Assembly: GCF_006716885.1 (NCBI RefSeq) | Contig: NZ_VFPU01000001.1 | Span: 496,001 to 560,000 of the forward strand | Origin: Ornithinimicrobium humiphilum | GTDB taxonomy: Bacteria; Actinomycetota; Actinomycetes; Actinomycetales; Dermatophilaceae | Length of the DNA stretch: 64,000 nt | Direction of reading: 5' to 3' | Translations under genes and position numbers: made by a program | Notes under the pieces: model-generated | The model's database searches: none | Told to the model about the DNA's origin: nothing | Seen by the model: the letters and a program-made list of their open reading frames with translations, nothing else | Shown here: positions 17,279 through 25,828 of the stretch, in pieces | Layout of the letters: each line of letters begins with the position of its first letter | Position numbering within the stretch: the stretch's first letter is position 1

Positions 17279-17680
17279 GTGCCGACCGGCAAGGTCAGGT
17301 TCTACGACGAGGACAAGGGCTTCGGCTTCCTGTCCAGCGACGAGGGACACGACGTCTACGTCCCGCGCTCCGCCCTGCCCCAGGGCGTCGAGTCGCTCAA
17401 GCGCGGCACCCGTGTGGAGTTCGACATCGTGGCCGGCAAGCGCGGCGACCAGGCCCTCTCGGTGCGCCTGCTCGACCCGCCTCCGTCGGTCAGCCGCGGC
17501 CTCTCGCTGCGCGACCGCAAGCCGGCCGAGGAGATGGTGGTCGTGGTCGAGGACCTCATCGCCCTGCTCGACAGCGCCTCCACCTCGCTGCGCAAGGGGC
17601 ACTACCCCGACCGTCGCCAGGGTGCCGCCGTGGCCAAGGCCCTGCGCGCCGTCGCCGACCAGTTCGAGGCGGGGAGCTGA
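17279..17680 (+). CDS. cold-shock-domain protein with C-terminal extension
   Basis: A 133-residue protein. Residues 1-66 are a cold shock domain with RNP1-like DKGFGFLSS and RNP2-like VYVPRSAL, but the canonical VFVH histidine is replaced by proline. Residues 67-133 form a helical extension ([32 protein letters not shown]) not found in CspA. This longer form is conserved in Micrococcales. GTG 17279 starts exactly at the [17 protein letters not shown] core; a -10-like TATCCT lies about 40 bases upstream. Role probably single-stranded nucleic acid binding. It is followed after five bases by the DUF3027 gene. Confidence 0.88.
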   Translation: MPTGKVRFYDEDKGFGFLSSDEGHDVYVPRSALPQGVESLKRGTRVEFDIVAGKRGDQALSVRLLDPPPSVSRGLSLRDRKPAEEMVVVVEDLIALLDSASTSLRKGHYPDRRQGAAVAKALRAVADQFEAGS

Positions 17681-17685
17681 CCCCG

Positions 17686-18432
17686 GTGGCGACCCTCAAG
17701 CCCGACGCCGTCCTCACCCCCGCGGTCGAGGTGGCGCGTGCTGCCGCGATGGAGATCGCCGAGCCCGGCACGGTCGGCGAGCACCTCGGTGCCGTCACCG
17801 AGGCCGACCGGCTGACGACCCACAGCTTCGCGTGCACCGCGCCCGCCTACCCGGGCTGGCGCTGGGCCGTCACGCTCTCCCGCGCGCCCCGGGCCCGTCG
17901 CGCCACCGTCAGCGAGGTGCACCTGCTGCCCGGCGAGGGCGCGCTGCTCTCCCCGGAGTGGGTCCCCTACGCCGAGCGGCTCGCCCCCGGCGACATCGGT
18001 CCCGAGGACCGCACCCCCTACGTCGAGGACGACCCCAACCTCGAGCCCGGCTTCGAGGCCACGGGCGAGGAGGAGGTCGACCGTCTCGCGATCTGGGAGC
18101 TCGGTCTGGGCCGCCCACGCGTGCTCTCGGCCGAGGGCCGGGACGCGGCCGCCAGGCGTTGGCACGACGGCGACCACGGTCCGCGCAGCGAGATCGCGCG
18201 CAAGGCTCCCGCCCCGTGCTCGACCTGCGGCTACTTCGTGCCGATGGCCGGTGCGCTGCGCTCGGTCTTCGGCGTCTGCGCCAACGAGTGGTCGCCGGCC
18301 GACGGCTCCGTCGTCGCGCTGGACTTCGGCTGCGGCGCGCACAGCGAGGTCGACGTCGAGCGTCGGGCTCCCGAGCGGGTGGACCCGCCGGTGCTCGACG
18401 ACGAGGCCGAGATCGAGTTCGTCGACCGCTGA
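17686..18432 (+). CDS. DUF3027 protein
   Basis: A 248-residue actinobacterial protein matching DUF3027. The first 180 residues contain conserved HSFACTAPAYPGWRWAVTLSRAPRAR and LLPGEGALLSPEWVPYAERLAPGD. The C-terminus holds a putative metal-binding cluster: CSTCGYF, VFGVCANEWSPADG and FGCGAHSE. GTG 17686 lies five bases after the cold-shock gene stop, so the two are cotranscribed. The function is unknown; constant pairing with the cold-shock-domain protein in this lineage suggests a linked RNA-related role, which is only inference. Confidence 0.88.
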   Translation: MATLKPDAVLTPAVEVARAAAMEIAEPGTVGEHLGAVTEADRLTTHSFACTAPAYPGWRWAVTLSRAPRARRATVSEVHLLPGEGALLSPEWVPYAERLAPGDIGPEDRTPYVEDDPNLEPGFEATGEEEVDRLAIWELGLGRPRVLSAEGRDAAARRWHDGDHGPRSEIARKAPAPCSTCGYFVPMAGALRSVFGVCANEWSPADGSVVALDFGCGAHSEVDVERRAPERVDPPVLDDEAEIEFVDR

Positions 18433-18459
18433 CGGTCCCTCGCCACCGGGCGGGCGTCC

Positions 18460-18723
18460 CTAGGCGTCGCGGGCGTTGCCGCGACCCCGCGCGAGGTAGC
18501 CGTGGCCCAGCGCCCCCAGCAGCGCCCCGGCCACCGGCACCCAGACCCACCAGGCGCGGTCCCCGGTGCGCAGCGAGGGCACGGCGAGGACCACGGCCAG
18601 CACGACCAGCCAGGCGACGACGCCCCAGCGCACCAGGCCGATGGTGCGCAGGCCGGGGTCCGGCACGCTCACGGGAGCCGGTTCGGCCGGTTCCTGCGGG
18701 TCGGGGCGGGCATCGCTGGGCAC
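18460..18723 (-). CDS. DUF2530 small membrane protein
   Basis: An 87-residue protein with two membrane helices (about residues 29-48 and 57-75) and a proline-rich acidic N-terminus (MPSDARPDPQEPAEPAP). It fits DUF2530, which in actinobacteria is regularly found beside the NCS2 permease and DUF3027 genes, exactly as here. It ends 27 bases from the convergent DUF3027 gene and is divergent from the permease across only 18 bases. Function unknown. Confidence 0.78.
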   Translation of the reverse strand: MPSDARPDPQEPAEPAPVSVPDPGLRTIGLVRWGVVAWLVVLAVVLAVPSLRTGDRAWWVWVPVAGALLGALGHGYLARGRGNARDA

Positions 18724-18741
18724 GCCGCTACGCTACCGCGC

Positions 18742-20208
18742 ATGTCCGCACCTGCCCCGTCCCGTGGTGACCTGACCGCCGTGGACCGCTACTTCCGGAT
18801 CACCGAGCGTGGGTCGACGGTGACCCAGGAGATCCGTGGTGGTCTGGCCACCTTCTTCACGATGGCCTACATCGTGGTCCTCAACCCCCTGATCATCGGC
18901 ACCGTCCCCGACGGCACCGGTGGCTTCCTCGCCGACGGCAACCTCCAGGTGATCGCCGCCTGCACCGCGCTCGTCGCCGGTCTGATGACGATCCTCATGG
19001 GTGCCGTCGCCAACTACCCGCTGGCGCTGGCGACCGGCCTCGGCCTCAACGCCTTCGTCGCCTACGGCATCGCCAGCCTCCCCGGCATGACGTGGGCCGA
19101 CGCGATGGGTCTCGTGGTCCTCGAGGGCCTCATCATCCTCGTGCTCGTCCTCACCGGCTTCCGCGAGGCGGTCTTCAGGGCGATCCCGGCCCAGCTCAAG
19201 ACCGCCATCAGCGTCGGAATCGGCCTCTTCATCACGATCATCGGTCTCGTCGACGCGGGCGTCGTCCGCCGCCCGGCCTCCGGTCCGGTGCCCGTGGAGC
19301 TCGGTGTCGGCGGCTTCCTCGCCGGCTGGCCGACGCTCGTCTTCGTGATCGGCCTGTTCCTCATCGCCGCGCTGCTCACGCTGCGCGTCAAGGGCGCGAT
19401 CCTCTACGGCATCATCAGCGCGACCGTCCTGGCCATCATCGTGGAGGCGATCTTCAAGATCGGCCCGCAGGCGCAGGACGGCTCCAACCCGACCGGCTGG
19501 GGCCTCAACGTCCCGGCGCTGCCCGACCAGGTCGTCCAGGTCCCCGACTTCGGGCTGCTGGGCCACTTCAACCTGCTGGGCTCCTTCAGCGCGATCGGCG
19601 CCACCGCCGTCTTCCTGCTGATCTTCACGCTCATGCTGGCCGACTTCTTCGACACCATGGGCACCATGGTCGCCGTCGGTGCCGAGGCCGGCCTGCTCGA
19701 CGAGGAGGGCAACCCGCCCAACACCCGCCGCATCCTCGTCGTCGACTCCATCGCGGCCGCCGCCGGTGGCGCCGCGGGCGTCAGCAGCAACACCTCCTAC
19801 ATCGAGTCGACCGCCGGTGTCGGCGAGGGTGCGCGCACCGGTCTGGCCTCGGTCGTCACCGGCGTCATGTTCCTGCTGGCGACCTTCCTCGCCCCGCTCG
19901 TGGCGATCGTGCCCCACGAGGCGGCGACCCCGGCGCTCATCATCGTCGGCTTCCTGATGATGCAGCAGGTCACCGGCATCGACTGGGAGGACCTCGAGAT
20001 CGGCATCCCGGCATTCCTCACGATCGTCGTCATGCCGTTCACCTACTCGATCGCCGCGGGCATCGGCGCGGGCTTCGTCGCCTACGTCGCCCTCAAGATC
20101 GTGCGGGGCAAGGCCCGTGAGATCCACCTGCTGCTGTGGATCGTCGCCGTGCTCTTCGTCATCTACTTCGCGATCGACCCGATCAAGGGGTGGCTGGGCG
20201 CCTCCTGA
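18742..20208 (+). CDS. NCS2 family purine permease (AzgA-like)
   Basis: A 488-residue permease with about thirteen helices. The start VDRYFRITERGSTVTQEIRGGLATFFTMAYIVVLNPLI is diagnostic of the AzgA subfamily, which imports guanine, hypoxanthine or adenine with protons. LADFFDTMGTMVAVG and GVSSNTSYIESTAGVGEGARTGL are the conserved substrate-site segments. ATG 18742 is preceded at seven bases by TACGCT, a -10-like hexamer, and no ribosome site, which suggests a leaderless mRNA. A strong hairpin follows the stop. Confidence 0.94.
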   Translation: MSAPAPSRGDLTAVDRYFRITERGSTVTQEIRGGLATFFTMAYIVVLNPLIIGTVPDGTGGFLADGNLQVIAACTALVAGLMTILMGAVANYPLALATGLGLNAFVAYGIASLPGMTWADAMGLVVLEGLIILVLVLTGFREAVFRAIPAQLKTAISVGIGLFITIIGLVDAGVVRRPASGPVPVELGVGGFLAGWPTLVFVIGLFLIAALLTLRVKGAILYGIISATVLAIIVEAIFKIGPQAQDGSNPTGWGLNVPALPDQVVQVPDFGLLGHFNLLGSFSAIGATAVFLLIFTLMLADFFDTMGTMVAVGAEAGLLDEEGNPPNTRRILVVDSIAAAAGGAAGVSSNTSYIESTAGVGEGARTGLASVVTGVMFLLATFLAPLVAIVPHEAATPALIIVGFLMMQQVTGIDWEDLEIGIPAFLTIVVMPFTYSIAAGIGAGFVAYVALKIVRGKAREIHLLLWIVAVLFVIYFAIDPIKGWLGAS

Positions 20209-20231
20209 CCTCGCCACGGCAGACCTCGCAC

Positions 20232-20263
20232 GACGGCCCGTCCCCGACCGGGGGCGGGCCGTC
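20232..20263 (+). terminator. terminator after the NCS2 permease
   Basis: GACGGCCCGTCCCC (20232-20245) pairs with GGGGGCGGGCCGTC (20250-20263), 14 bases with one G-U, around loop GACC, 23 bases after the stop. Confidence 0.7.
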
Positions 20264-20294
20264 GACGTGCCCCGGGCGGGGGCGCTTCCGGAAA

Positions 20295-20328
20295 GTCGTT
20301 AGCCAAGGTAATGAGATAGACTAACGAC
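20295..20328. promoter_or_regulatory. candidate autoregulatory operator of the MarR gene
   Basis: GTCGTTAG (20295-20302) and CTAACGAC (20321-20328) are a perfect 8-base inverted repeat with an 18-base, A/T-rich centre, ending two bases before the MarR start codon. A -10-like TAGACT (20317-20322) lies inside it, eight bases from ATG 20331. Binding by the regulator would block RNA polymerase directly. Confidence 0.6.
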
Positions 20329-20330
20329 CG

Positions 20331-20771
20331 ATGCCTGCACCAGCCTCCGCCCCTCAGATCCCCGTCCCCGAGCTCGCGCACACCCTCCGTATGGCGTGCA
20401 TGCGCGTCGCGCGCCGCGTCCGCTACGAGTCGGGCGGCACGGTCGCCCCCCACCTGTTCAGCGTGCTCGCCCAGCTCGGCTCCGAGGCCCGGACCGTCGG
20501 CGAGCTGGCGACCATCGAGCAGGTCAGCGCGCCGAGCATGAGCCGCACCGTGGCCCAGCTCTGCGAGGGCGGCTACGTCACCCGCATGGCCGACGAGCAC
20601 GACGGCCGGCTGGTGCGTCTGGCCATCACCGAGCTGGGCGAGCAGACCGTGCGGGGCGAGCGGGAGCGCCGCGACCGCTGGTTCACCGAGCGCCTGGAGA
20701 AGCTGTCCGACGAGGACCAGGTCCTGCTGGCCCGGGCCGCCGAGCTCCTCGAGGAGCTGGTCGCCCGATGA
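20331..20771 (+). CDS. MarR family transcriptional regulator
   Basis: A 146-residue MarR protein. The winged-helix core is VGELATIEQVSAPSMSRTVAQLCEGGYVTRMADEHDGRLVRLAITELG (about residues 52-100), with a C-terminal dimerisation helix (LLARAAELLEELVAR). No ribosome site precedes ATG 20331, and a -10-like hexamer is at leaderless distance. An 8-base perfect inverted repeat overlaps the promoter. Its stop overlaps the ATG of the MFS gene, so it probably controls that efflux transporter and itself. Ligand unknown. Confidence 0.9.
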   Translation: MPAPASAPQIPVPELAHTLRMACMRVARRVRYESGGTVAPHLFSVLAQLGSEARTVGELATIEQVSAPSMSRTVAQLCEGGYVTRMADEHDGRLVRLAITELGEQTVRGERERRDRWFTERLEKLSDEDQVLLARAAELLEELVAR

Positions 20772-22063
20772 GCGCGATGTTCAGCGCGCTCTCGGTCAAG
20801 AACTACCGGATCTACGCGGCGGGTGCCCTGGTCTCCAACACCGGCACCTGGATGGGCCGCGTCGCCCAGGACTGGGTGGTGCTCACCGAGCTCACCGACA
20901 ACTCCGCCGCTGCCCTCGGCATCGTCACGGGCCTGCAGTTCCTGCCGACCGTGCTCCTGACCCCGCTGGCCGGCGCGCTCAGCGACGCCTTCTCCAAGCG
21001 CAAGGTCATGCTCGTCAGCCAGTCGTTCATGGCGTTCTTCGCGCTGCTCATGGGCGTGTGGGTGCTGCACGGCTCGATGGAGCTGTGGCACATGTACGTC
21101 CTGGCCACCCTCTCGGGCGTGGCCTCGGCCGTCGACGCCCCGGCGCGGCAGGCCTTCGTCTCGGAGATGGTGCCCAAGGAGAAGCTGACCAACGCGGTCG
21201 GCCTCAACAGTGCCTCCTTCCACTTCGGCCGGCTCCTCGGCCCGGCCACCGCCGGCCTGCTCATCGCGGCCTTCAGCACCGGTCCGACGCTGATCATCAA
21301 CGCCTTCACCTTCATCGCGGTGATCATCGCCCTGCTGATGATGGACACCCGTCTGCTCGCCAAGCGCCCCGACCGGACGGGGAAGGGGCGGGCGAAGATC
21401 AGCGAGGGGGTCCGCTACGTCGCCCGGCGGCCGGACATCATCCTCATCATGATCGTGGCCTTCATGCACGGCACCTTCGGCATGAACTTCCAGATCACCA
21501 ACGCGCTCATGGCCACCGAGATCTACGGCAAGGGCGTCGAGGAGTACGGCATCACGGGCTCGGTCATGGCGATCGGCTCGCTGGCGGGCGCCCTGATGGC
21601 GGCCCGGCGCGAGCGCCCCCGGTGGCGGCTGCTGCTCGGCTCGCTGGGGCTGTTCGCCATCTTCAGCTTCTTCCTCGCCATGGCGCCGACCTTCGCGGTC
21701 TACACCGTGCTGCTGGTGCCGACCGGCCTGACCGCGCTCACCGTCATGGTCAGCGCCAACGCGATGGTGCAGCTCTCCGTGGACCAGGAGGTCCGCGGCC
21801 GGGTCATGGCCCTCTACATGGCCGTCTTCTTCGGCGGCACCCCGATCGGCTCGCCGATCATCGGCTGGGTCGGCGAGACCTTCGGCGCCCGCTGGACCAT
21901 CCTCATCGCCACGATCGCGTGCGGACTGACGGCCGCGGCTGCGATCATCTACCTGATGCGCCACGACAACCTGCGACTGCGCATCCGCGCCAGCTGGGCG
22001 CGCCCGCTCTACCTCGAGCGCGGTCCGGCCCTGACCGAGCCCATCCCCGAGAAGGTGACCTGA
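20768..22063 (+). CDS. MFS transporter (EntS-like exporter)
   Basis: A 431-residue major facilitator with about twelve helices, of the MFS_3/EntS-like group. LSVKNYRIYAAGALVSNTGTWMGRVAQDWVVL is the typical helix-1 start, and GALSDAFSKRKVML is the conserved loop 2-3 motif. It is translationally coupled (ATGA) to the MarR regulator, the usual drug-efflux arrangement. The C-terminal tail after the last helix is basic (RLRIRASWARPLYLERGP). Substrate unknown. Confidence 0.9.
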   Translation: MSAMFSALSVKNYRIYAAGALVSNTGTWMGRVAQDWVVLTELTDNSAAALGIVTGLQFLPTVLLTPLAGALSDAFSKRKVMLVSQSFMAFFALLMGVWVLHGSMELWHMYVLATLSGVASAVDAPARQAFVSEMVPKEKLTNAVGLNSASFHFGRLLGPATAGLLIAAFSTGPTLIINAFTFIAVIIALLMMDTRLLAKRPDRTGKGRAKISEGVRYVARRPDIILIMIVAFMHGTFGMNFQITNALMATEIYGKGVEEYGITGSVMAIGSLAGALMAARRERPRWRLLLGSLGLFAIFSFFLAMAPTFAVYTVLLVPTGLTALTVMVSANAMVQLSVDQEVRGRVMALYMAVFFGGTPIGSPIIGWVGETFGARWTILIATIACGLTAAAAIIYLMRHDNLRLRIRASWARPLYLERGPALTEPIPEKVT

Positions 22064-22149
22064 TGATGACCGCCCGAACCCGACGCATCGTCGTCCTGGC
22101 CGCGCTGGCCGCGCTGATCCTCGTGCCGGTCCTGGCGACCCTCGGCTGA
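22063..22149 (+). CDS. possible 28-residue membrane peptide
   Basis: A tiny ORF whose ATG (two consecutive ATGs at 22063 and 22066) overlaps the MFS stop as TGATGATG. It encodes a basic N-terminus (MMTARTRR) and a single hydrophobic helix (IVVLAALAALILVPVLATL). Small single-helix proteins coupled to transporters are known, but no family is recognisable and chance cannot be excluded. It ends seven bases before the gamma-glutamyltransferase start. Confidence 0.4.
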   Translation: MMTARTRRIVVLAALAALILVPVLATLG

Positions 22150-22156
22150 GGCGCGC

Positions 22157-23959
22157 GTGACGTTCACGACGCGACCGACCCTCACCGGCACCTACGGCAT
22201 GGTGTCGAGCACCCACTGGCTGGCCTCCTCGGCCGCGATGCGCGTGCTCGAGCTCGGCGGCAACGCCGCCGACGGCGCGGTGGCCGCCGGACTGGTCCTG
22301 CAGGTGGTCGAGCCCCACCTCAACGGCCCCGGCGGCGACCTCCCGCTGATCGTCGCCTCCGCCGACGACCCGACCCCGCGGGTGCTCTGCGGGCAGGGCC
22401 CGGCGCCCGCCGGCGCCACCCCGGAGCACTTCGCGGCCGCGGGCCTCGACCGCATCCCCGGCTCCGGCCCGCTCGCGACCGCCGTGCCCGGGGCCTTCGA
22501 CGCCTGGATGGTGCTGCTCCGTGACCGGGGCACGATGTCCGCGGCCGAGGTGGCCGGGCCGGCGCTGCACTACGCCCGGCACGGTCACCCCGTCCTGGAG
22601 CGGGTCTCGCGCACGATCGAGGCCGTCGCCGAGCTCTTCACCCAGGACTGGACGACCTCGGCCGACCATTGGCTGGTCGACGGTGCGCCGCCCGAGCCGG
22701 GCAGCCTGGTGACCAACCCCGCCTGGGCCGACACGCTCGAGCGGCTGCTCGTCGAGGAGGCCTCCGCCGGCGGCACCCGCGAGCAGGGCATCGACGCGCT
22801 GCGCCGCGCGTGGTCCCAGGGCTTCGTCGCCGAGGCCGTCGACGCCTTCGCGCGCCGACCCTTCCGGCACTCCGGCGGCCAGGTGCTGCCGGGCGTCCTG
22901 ACGGGCGCCGACCTCGCTGCCTTCGAGGCGACCTGGGAGGACGCCGTCACCCTCGACTGGCGCGGCGTCACGGTCGCCAAGACCGGTGCCTGGGGGCAGG
23001 GCCCCGCGCTGCTGCAGGTGCTCCAGACGGTCGACGCGGCCGGGGCGGACGACCTCGGCACGGTGGAGGGGCTCCACACCCTCGTCGAGGCCTGGAAGCT
23101 GGCGATGGCCGACCGGGAGGCCTGGTACGGCGACAGCGCCGAGGTGGCGCTGGCCGACCTGCTCGACCCGGCCTACGCCGCCGGGCGCGCCGCGCTCATC
23201 ACGGAGGAGGCCAGCCGTGAGCTGCGTCCGGGCTCGCCGGGAGGGCGCACCCCCCGCGTCGCCGCCCAGGCGCTCCTCGTCGAGGGCGCGGGCGACGCGG
23301 ACGCGACGGTGGGGGAGCCCACCGTCGGGCGCGACCCGGCCGAGCCGCAGGTCACCGCCGAGGGGGAGACCCGCGGCGACACCTGCCACGTCGACGTCGT
23401 CGACCGCTGGGGCATGCTCGTCTCCGCCACCCCCAGCGGCGGCTGGCTGCAGTCCTCGCCCTTCATCCCCGAGGTCGGCTTCGCCCTCGGCAGCCGGCTG
23501 CAGATGATGTGGCTCGAGCAGGGCCTGCCGAGCTCGCTCGTGCCCGGCCGCCGCCCCCGCACCACCCTGACACCCACGCTCGTGCTGCGCGACGGCATAC
23601 CCGTGCTCGCCTGCGGCAGCCCGGGGGGCGACCAGCAGGACCAGTGGCAGAGCACCTTCCTGCTGCGCCACCTCGTGGACGGGCTCGCGCTGCAGGAGGC
23701 GGTCGACGCCCCCCAGCTGCACACCACGAGCTTCCCCGGCAGCTTCCACCCGCGGGCGAGCGAGCCGGGCGTCGTGCTCGCCGAGTCCCGGTTCGGGGCC
23801 GAGCTGCTGGACGGGCTGCGCGCCCGCGGGCACGAGGTGCTGGAGCAGGGGCCGTGGACGCTCGGTCGCCTCTGCGCCGTCGGGCGCGATCCCGGCACGG
23901 GCATCGTGTCGGCGGCGGCCAACCCGCGCGGCATGCAGGGCTATGCCGTCGGCCGGTAG
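22157..23959 (+). CDS. gamma-glutamyltransferase family protein
   Basis: A 600-residue Ntn-hydrolase of the GGT family. It starts as YGMVSSTHWLASSAAMRVLELGGNAADGAVAAGLVLQVVEPHLNGPGGDLPLIV, the usual GGT large-subunit start. The autoprocessing site is RGDTCHVDVVDRWGML with nucleophile Thr409. No signal peptide is visible, so it is probably cytoplasmic, unlike periplasmic GGTs. An acidic insert lies just before the processing site (residues 375-405). GTG 22157 has only a weak ribosome site. Substrate could be glutathione-like thiols or other gamma-glutamyl amides; actinobacteria mainly use mycothiol, so this is open. Confidence 0.9.
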   Translation: MTFTTRPTLTGTYGMVSSTHWLASSAAMRVLELGGNAADGAVAAGLVLQVVEPHLNGPGGDLPLIVASADDPTPRVLCGQGPAPAGATPEHFAAAGLDRIPGSGPLATAVPGAFDAWMVLLRDRGTMSAAEVAGPALHYARHGHPVLERVSRTIEAVAELFTQDWTTSADHWLVDGAPPEPGSLVTNPAWADTLERLLVEEASAGGTREQGIDALRRAWSQGFVAEAVDAFARRPFRHSGGQVLPGVLTGADLAAFEATWEDAVTLDWRGVTVAKTGAWGQGPALLQVLQTVDAAGADDLGTVEGLHTLVEAWKLAMADREAWYGDSAEVALADLLDPAYAAGRAALITEEASRELRPGSPGGRTPRVAAQALLVEGAGDADATVGEPTVGRDPAEPQVTAEGETRGDTCHVDVVDRWGMLVSATPSGGWLQSSPFIPEVGFALGSRLQMMWLEQGLPSSLVPGRRPRTTLTPTLVLRDGIPVLACGSPGGDQQDQWQSTFLLRHLVDGLALQEAVDAPQLHTTSFPGSFHPRASEPGVVLAESRFGAELLDGLRARGHEVLEQGPWTLGRLCAVGRDPGTGIVSAAANPRGMQGYAVGR

Positions 23960-24010
23960 CCGCCGGGCATCGCCTACGGTGGTCCAGCAGCATCTCGAGC
24001 AGGAGGACGT

Positions 24011-24406
24011 GTGGCAGCCGCTACCAACTACACCAAGCTGGCGCTGAAGTACGGCCCGGTCGTCTACACGCTGGCGCAGAAGTACGGGCCGAAGCTCGTC
24101 GAGCAGATGCTCAAGAACCGCGAGCCCGCCAAGGCGTTCGTGAGCGAGCGCACGGACCGCGTCCGCAACAACCCGCGCAAGCGGGCCCTGGAGCACGCCG
24201 ACTCCGTGATCGAGGGCACGCTGCAGCAGGTCTTCCACCGCGGTCAGCCCTACTGGGTCGTCTTCTCCCGCGGTGAGCCGGTGGGCACCCACCCGCACAC
24301 CGACGCCTCCTTCGACGTGCTCCTGCTCAACGCCGACCCGTCCAAGCGCGTCTCGCCGGCCGAGCTGCGCCGCACGATCACCCTGCCCCGGCGCCCGAAG
24401 AAGTGA
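24011..24406 (+). CDS. conserved hypothetical protein, coupled to pdxH
   Basis: A 131-residue soluble protein with a basic N-terminal helical region (NYTKLALKYGPVVYTLAQKYGPKLVEQMLKN, containing the repeat KYGP) and a C-terminal beta-rich part (GQPYWVVFSRGEPVGTHPHTDASFDVLLLNADPSKRV). I recognise the pattern as a conserved actinobacterial hypothetical protein but no named domain. GTG 24011 follows AGGAGG. The stop overlaps the pdxH start. Function unknown. Confidence 0.8.
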   Translation: MAAATNYTKLALKYGPVVYTLAQKYGPKLVEQMLKNREPAKAFVSERTDRVRNNPRKRALEHADSVIEGTLQQVFHRGQPYWVVFSRGEPVGTHPHTDASFDVLLLNADPSKRVSPAELRRTITLPRRPKK

Positions 24407-25098
24407 GCCGCGTGGACCCGCTGCGGAGGTTCCGCCAGGAGTACGACGGCGAGGGTCTGTCGGAGGACTCCGCCCCGGAGGCGCCGCTGGAGATCGTTGA
24501 GGCCTGGATCGAGGCGGCCGTCGAGCGCGCGGCGGAGCGGGGCGACGTGCCCGAGCCGACCGCGATGTCGGTCGCCACGGTCGACGCCGACGGCGTGCCC
24601 GACGTGCGCACCGTGCTGCTGCGCGGGCTGGACCACCGGGGTCCGGCCTTCTACACCAGCACCCGCTCGACCAAGGGGCGGCAGCTGGCGGCCAACCCCG
24701 GCGTCGCCGCCTCGCTGACGTGGCCCTCGATGTATCGCGCCGTGCGCTTCCGGGGGTATGCCGAGCTGCTCCCCGAGGACGAGGTGCTCGCCTACTTCCG
24801 CAGCCGGCCGTGGGGCGCCCGCATCGGCGCCCACGCTTCCGCGCAGTCCGAGCCGGTGCCCGACCGGGCCACGCTGGAGGCGGCCTACGCCGAGGCCGCG
24901 GCGCGCTATCCCGACACCGGCAGCCCTGACGACGTCCCCGTGCCGGAGGGCTGGGGCGGCTACCGCGTGGTGGCCGACCGGGTGGAGCTGTGGGCCGGTC
25001 GGCCCAGCCGCCTGCACGACCGGCTCGTGTGGGAACGGGTCGGCCCCGGGGCCCTCGACGACCCCACCGCCTGGCGTCGCGTCCGGCTCGCCCCGTGA
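24403..25098 (+). CDS. pdxH: pyridoxamine 5'-phosphate oxidase
   Basis: A 231-residue FMN enzyme that oxidises pyridoxamine/pyridoxine 5'-phosphate to PLP. Conserved blocks are PTAMSVATVDADGVPDVRTVLLRG (FMN binding), FYTSTRSTKGRQLAANPGVAASLTWPSMYRAVRFRG, and SRPWGARIGAHASAQSEPV, with the C-terminal WGGYRVVADRVELWAGRPSRLHDRL that binds substrate phosphate. It is full length. The GTG at 24403 overlaps the preceding stop; an alternative GTG is nine bases downstream. PLP supply fits the several PLP enzymes in the cell, including hemL in this window. Confidence 0.96.
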   Translation: MSRVDPLRRFRQEYDGEGLSEDSAPEAPLEIVEAWIEAAVERAAERGDVPEPTAMSVATVDADGVPDVRTVLLRGLDHRGPAFYTSTRSTKGRQLAANPGVAASLTWPSMYRAVRFRGYAELLPEDEVLAYFRSRPWGARIGAHASAQSEPVPDRATLEAAYAEAAARYPDTGSPDDVPVPEGWGGYRVVADRVELWAGRPSRLHDRLVWERVGPGALDDPTAWRRVRLAP

Positions 25099-25141
25099 CC
25101 GCCCGGCCCGGGTGCGCTTTCCGCTACGTAGGATGGCGGTC

Positions 25142-25828
25142 GTGAGCGAGCTGATCGACACCACGGAGATGTACCTCAAGACCATCCTCGAGCTCGAGGA
25201 GGACGGGGTCGTCCCCATGCGTGCCCGGATCGCCGAGCGCCTGGCGCAGTCCGGCCCGACCGTCTCGCAGACGGTCGCCCGCATGGAGCGCGACGGGCTG
25301 CTCCACGTCGCGCCCGACCGCCACCTCGAGCTCACCCCCGACGGTCGCCTCGCCGCGGTGCGCGTCATGCGCAAGCACCGCCTGGCCGAGCGGCTCCTCA
25401 CCGACGTCATCGGGCTGGACCCGGCCTACGTCCACGAGGAGGCGTGCCGCTGGGAGCACGTCATGAGCGAAGACGTCGAGCGGCGCATCCTGCACCTGGT
25501 GCAGGACGGCACCACCTCGCCCTACGGCAACCCGGTCCCGGGGCTCGAGGAGCTCGGGCACCCCGCCGCGCCCCCGGCCTCGGGCCGCCCCAGCCACGAG
25601 ATCGCCGCCGCCGCCGGGGAGGGCGTGCGCACCTCCACCCGCGTCGTGCGGATCGGCGAGCCCGTGCAGGTCGACCCGGAGGTCCTGGGGCTCCTGCTGG
25701 AGTCCGGCGTGCGGCCCGGTGCCGAGGTCATCGTCTGGGGCGAGTCGGAGCGCACGATCGTCGAGGCCGTGGGCGGCGAGGCCGTCTCGCTGCCGGTCGA
25801 CGTCGCCTCCCACATCTTCTGCGGCTGA
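25142..25828 (+). CDS. DtxR/IdeR iron-dependent repressor
   Basis: A 228-residue metalloregulator, close to DtxR/IdeR throughout (TTEMYLKTILELEEDG, RARIAERLAQSGPTVSQTVARMERDGL, MRKHRLAERLLTDVIGLD, HEEACRWEHVMSEDVERR). With GTG 25142 as start the metal ligands fall on exactly the DtxR positions: Met10, His79, Glu83, His98, Cys102, Glu105, His106. That numbering and a -10-like TAGGAT at leaderless distance decide for GTG 25142 over ATG 25133. The C-terminal SH3-like domain (about 150-228) is present. It should repress iron uptake genes when Fe(II) is bound; none is adjacent. Confidence 0.95.
   Translation: MSELIDTTEMYLKTILELEEDGVVPMRARIAERLAQSGPTVSQTVARMERDGLLHVAPDRHLELTPDGRLAAVRVMRKHRLAERLLTDVIGLDPAYVHEEACRWEHVMSEDVERRILHLVQDGTTSPYGNPVPGLEELGHPAAPPASGRPSHEIAAAAGEGVRTSTRVVRIGEPVQVDPEVLGLLLESGVRPGAEVIVWGESERTIVEAVGGEAVSLPVDVASHIFCG

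Noticed and set aside
20573..24298. 1241-codon open frame on the minus strand
   Set aside because: It runs antisense to MarR, MFS and gamma-glutamyltransferase genes; composition is the G/R/A/H-rich mirror of high-GC coding DNA with no domain.
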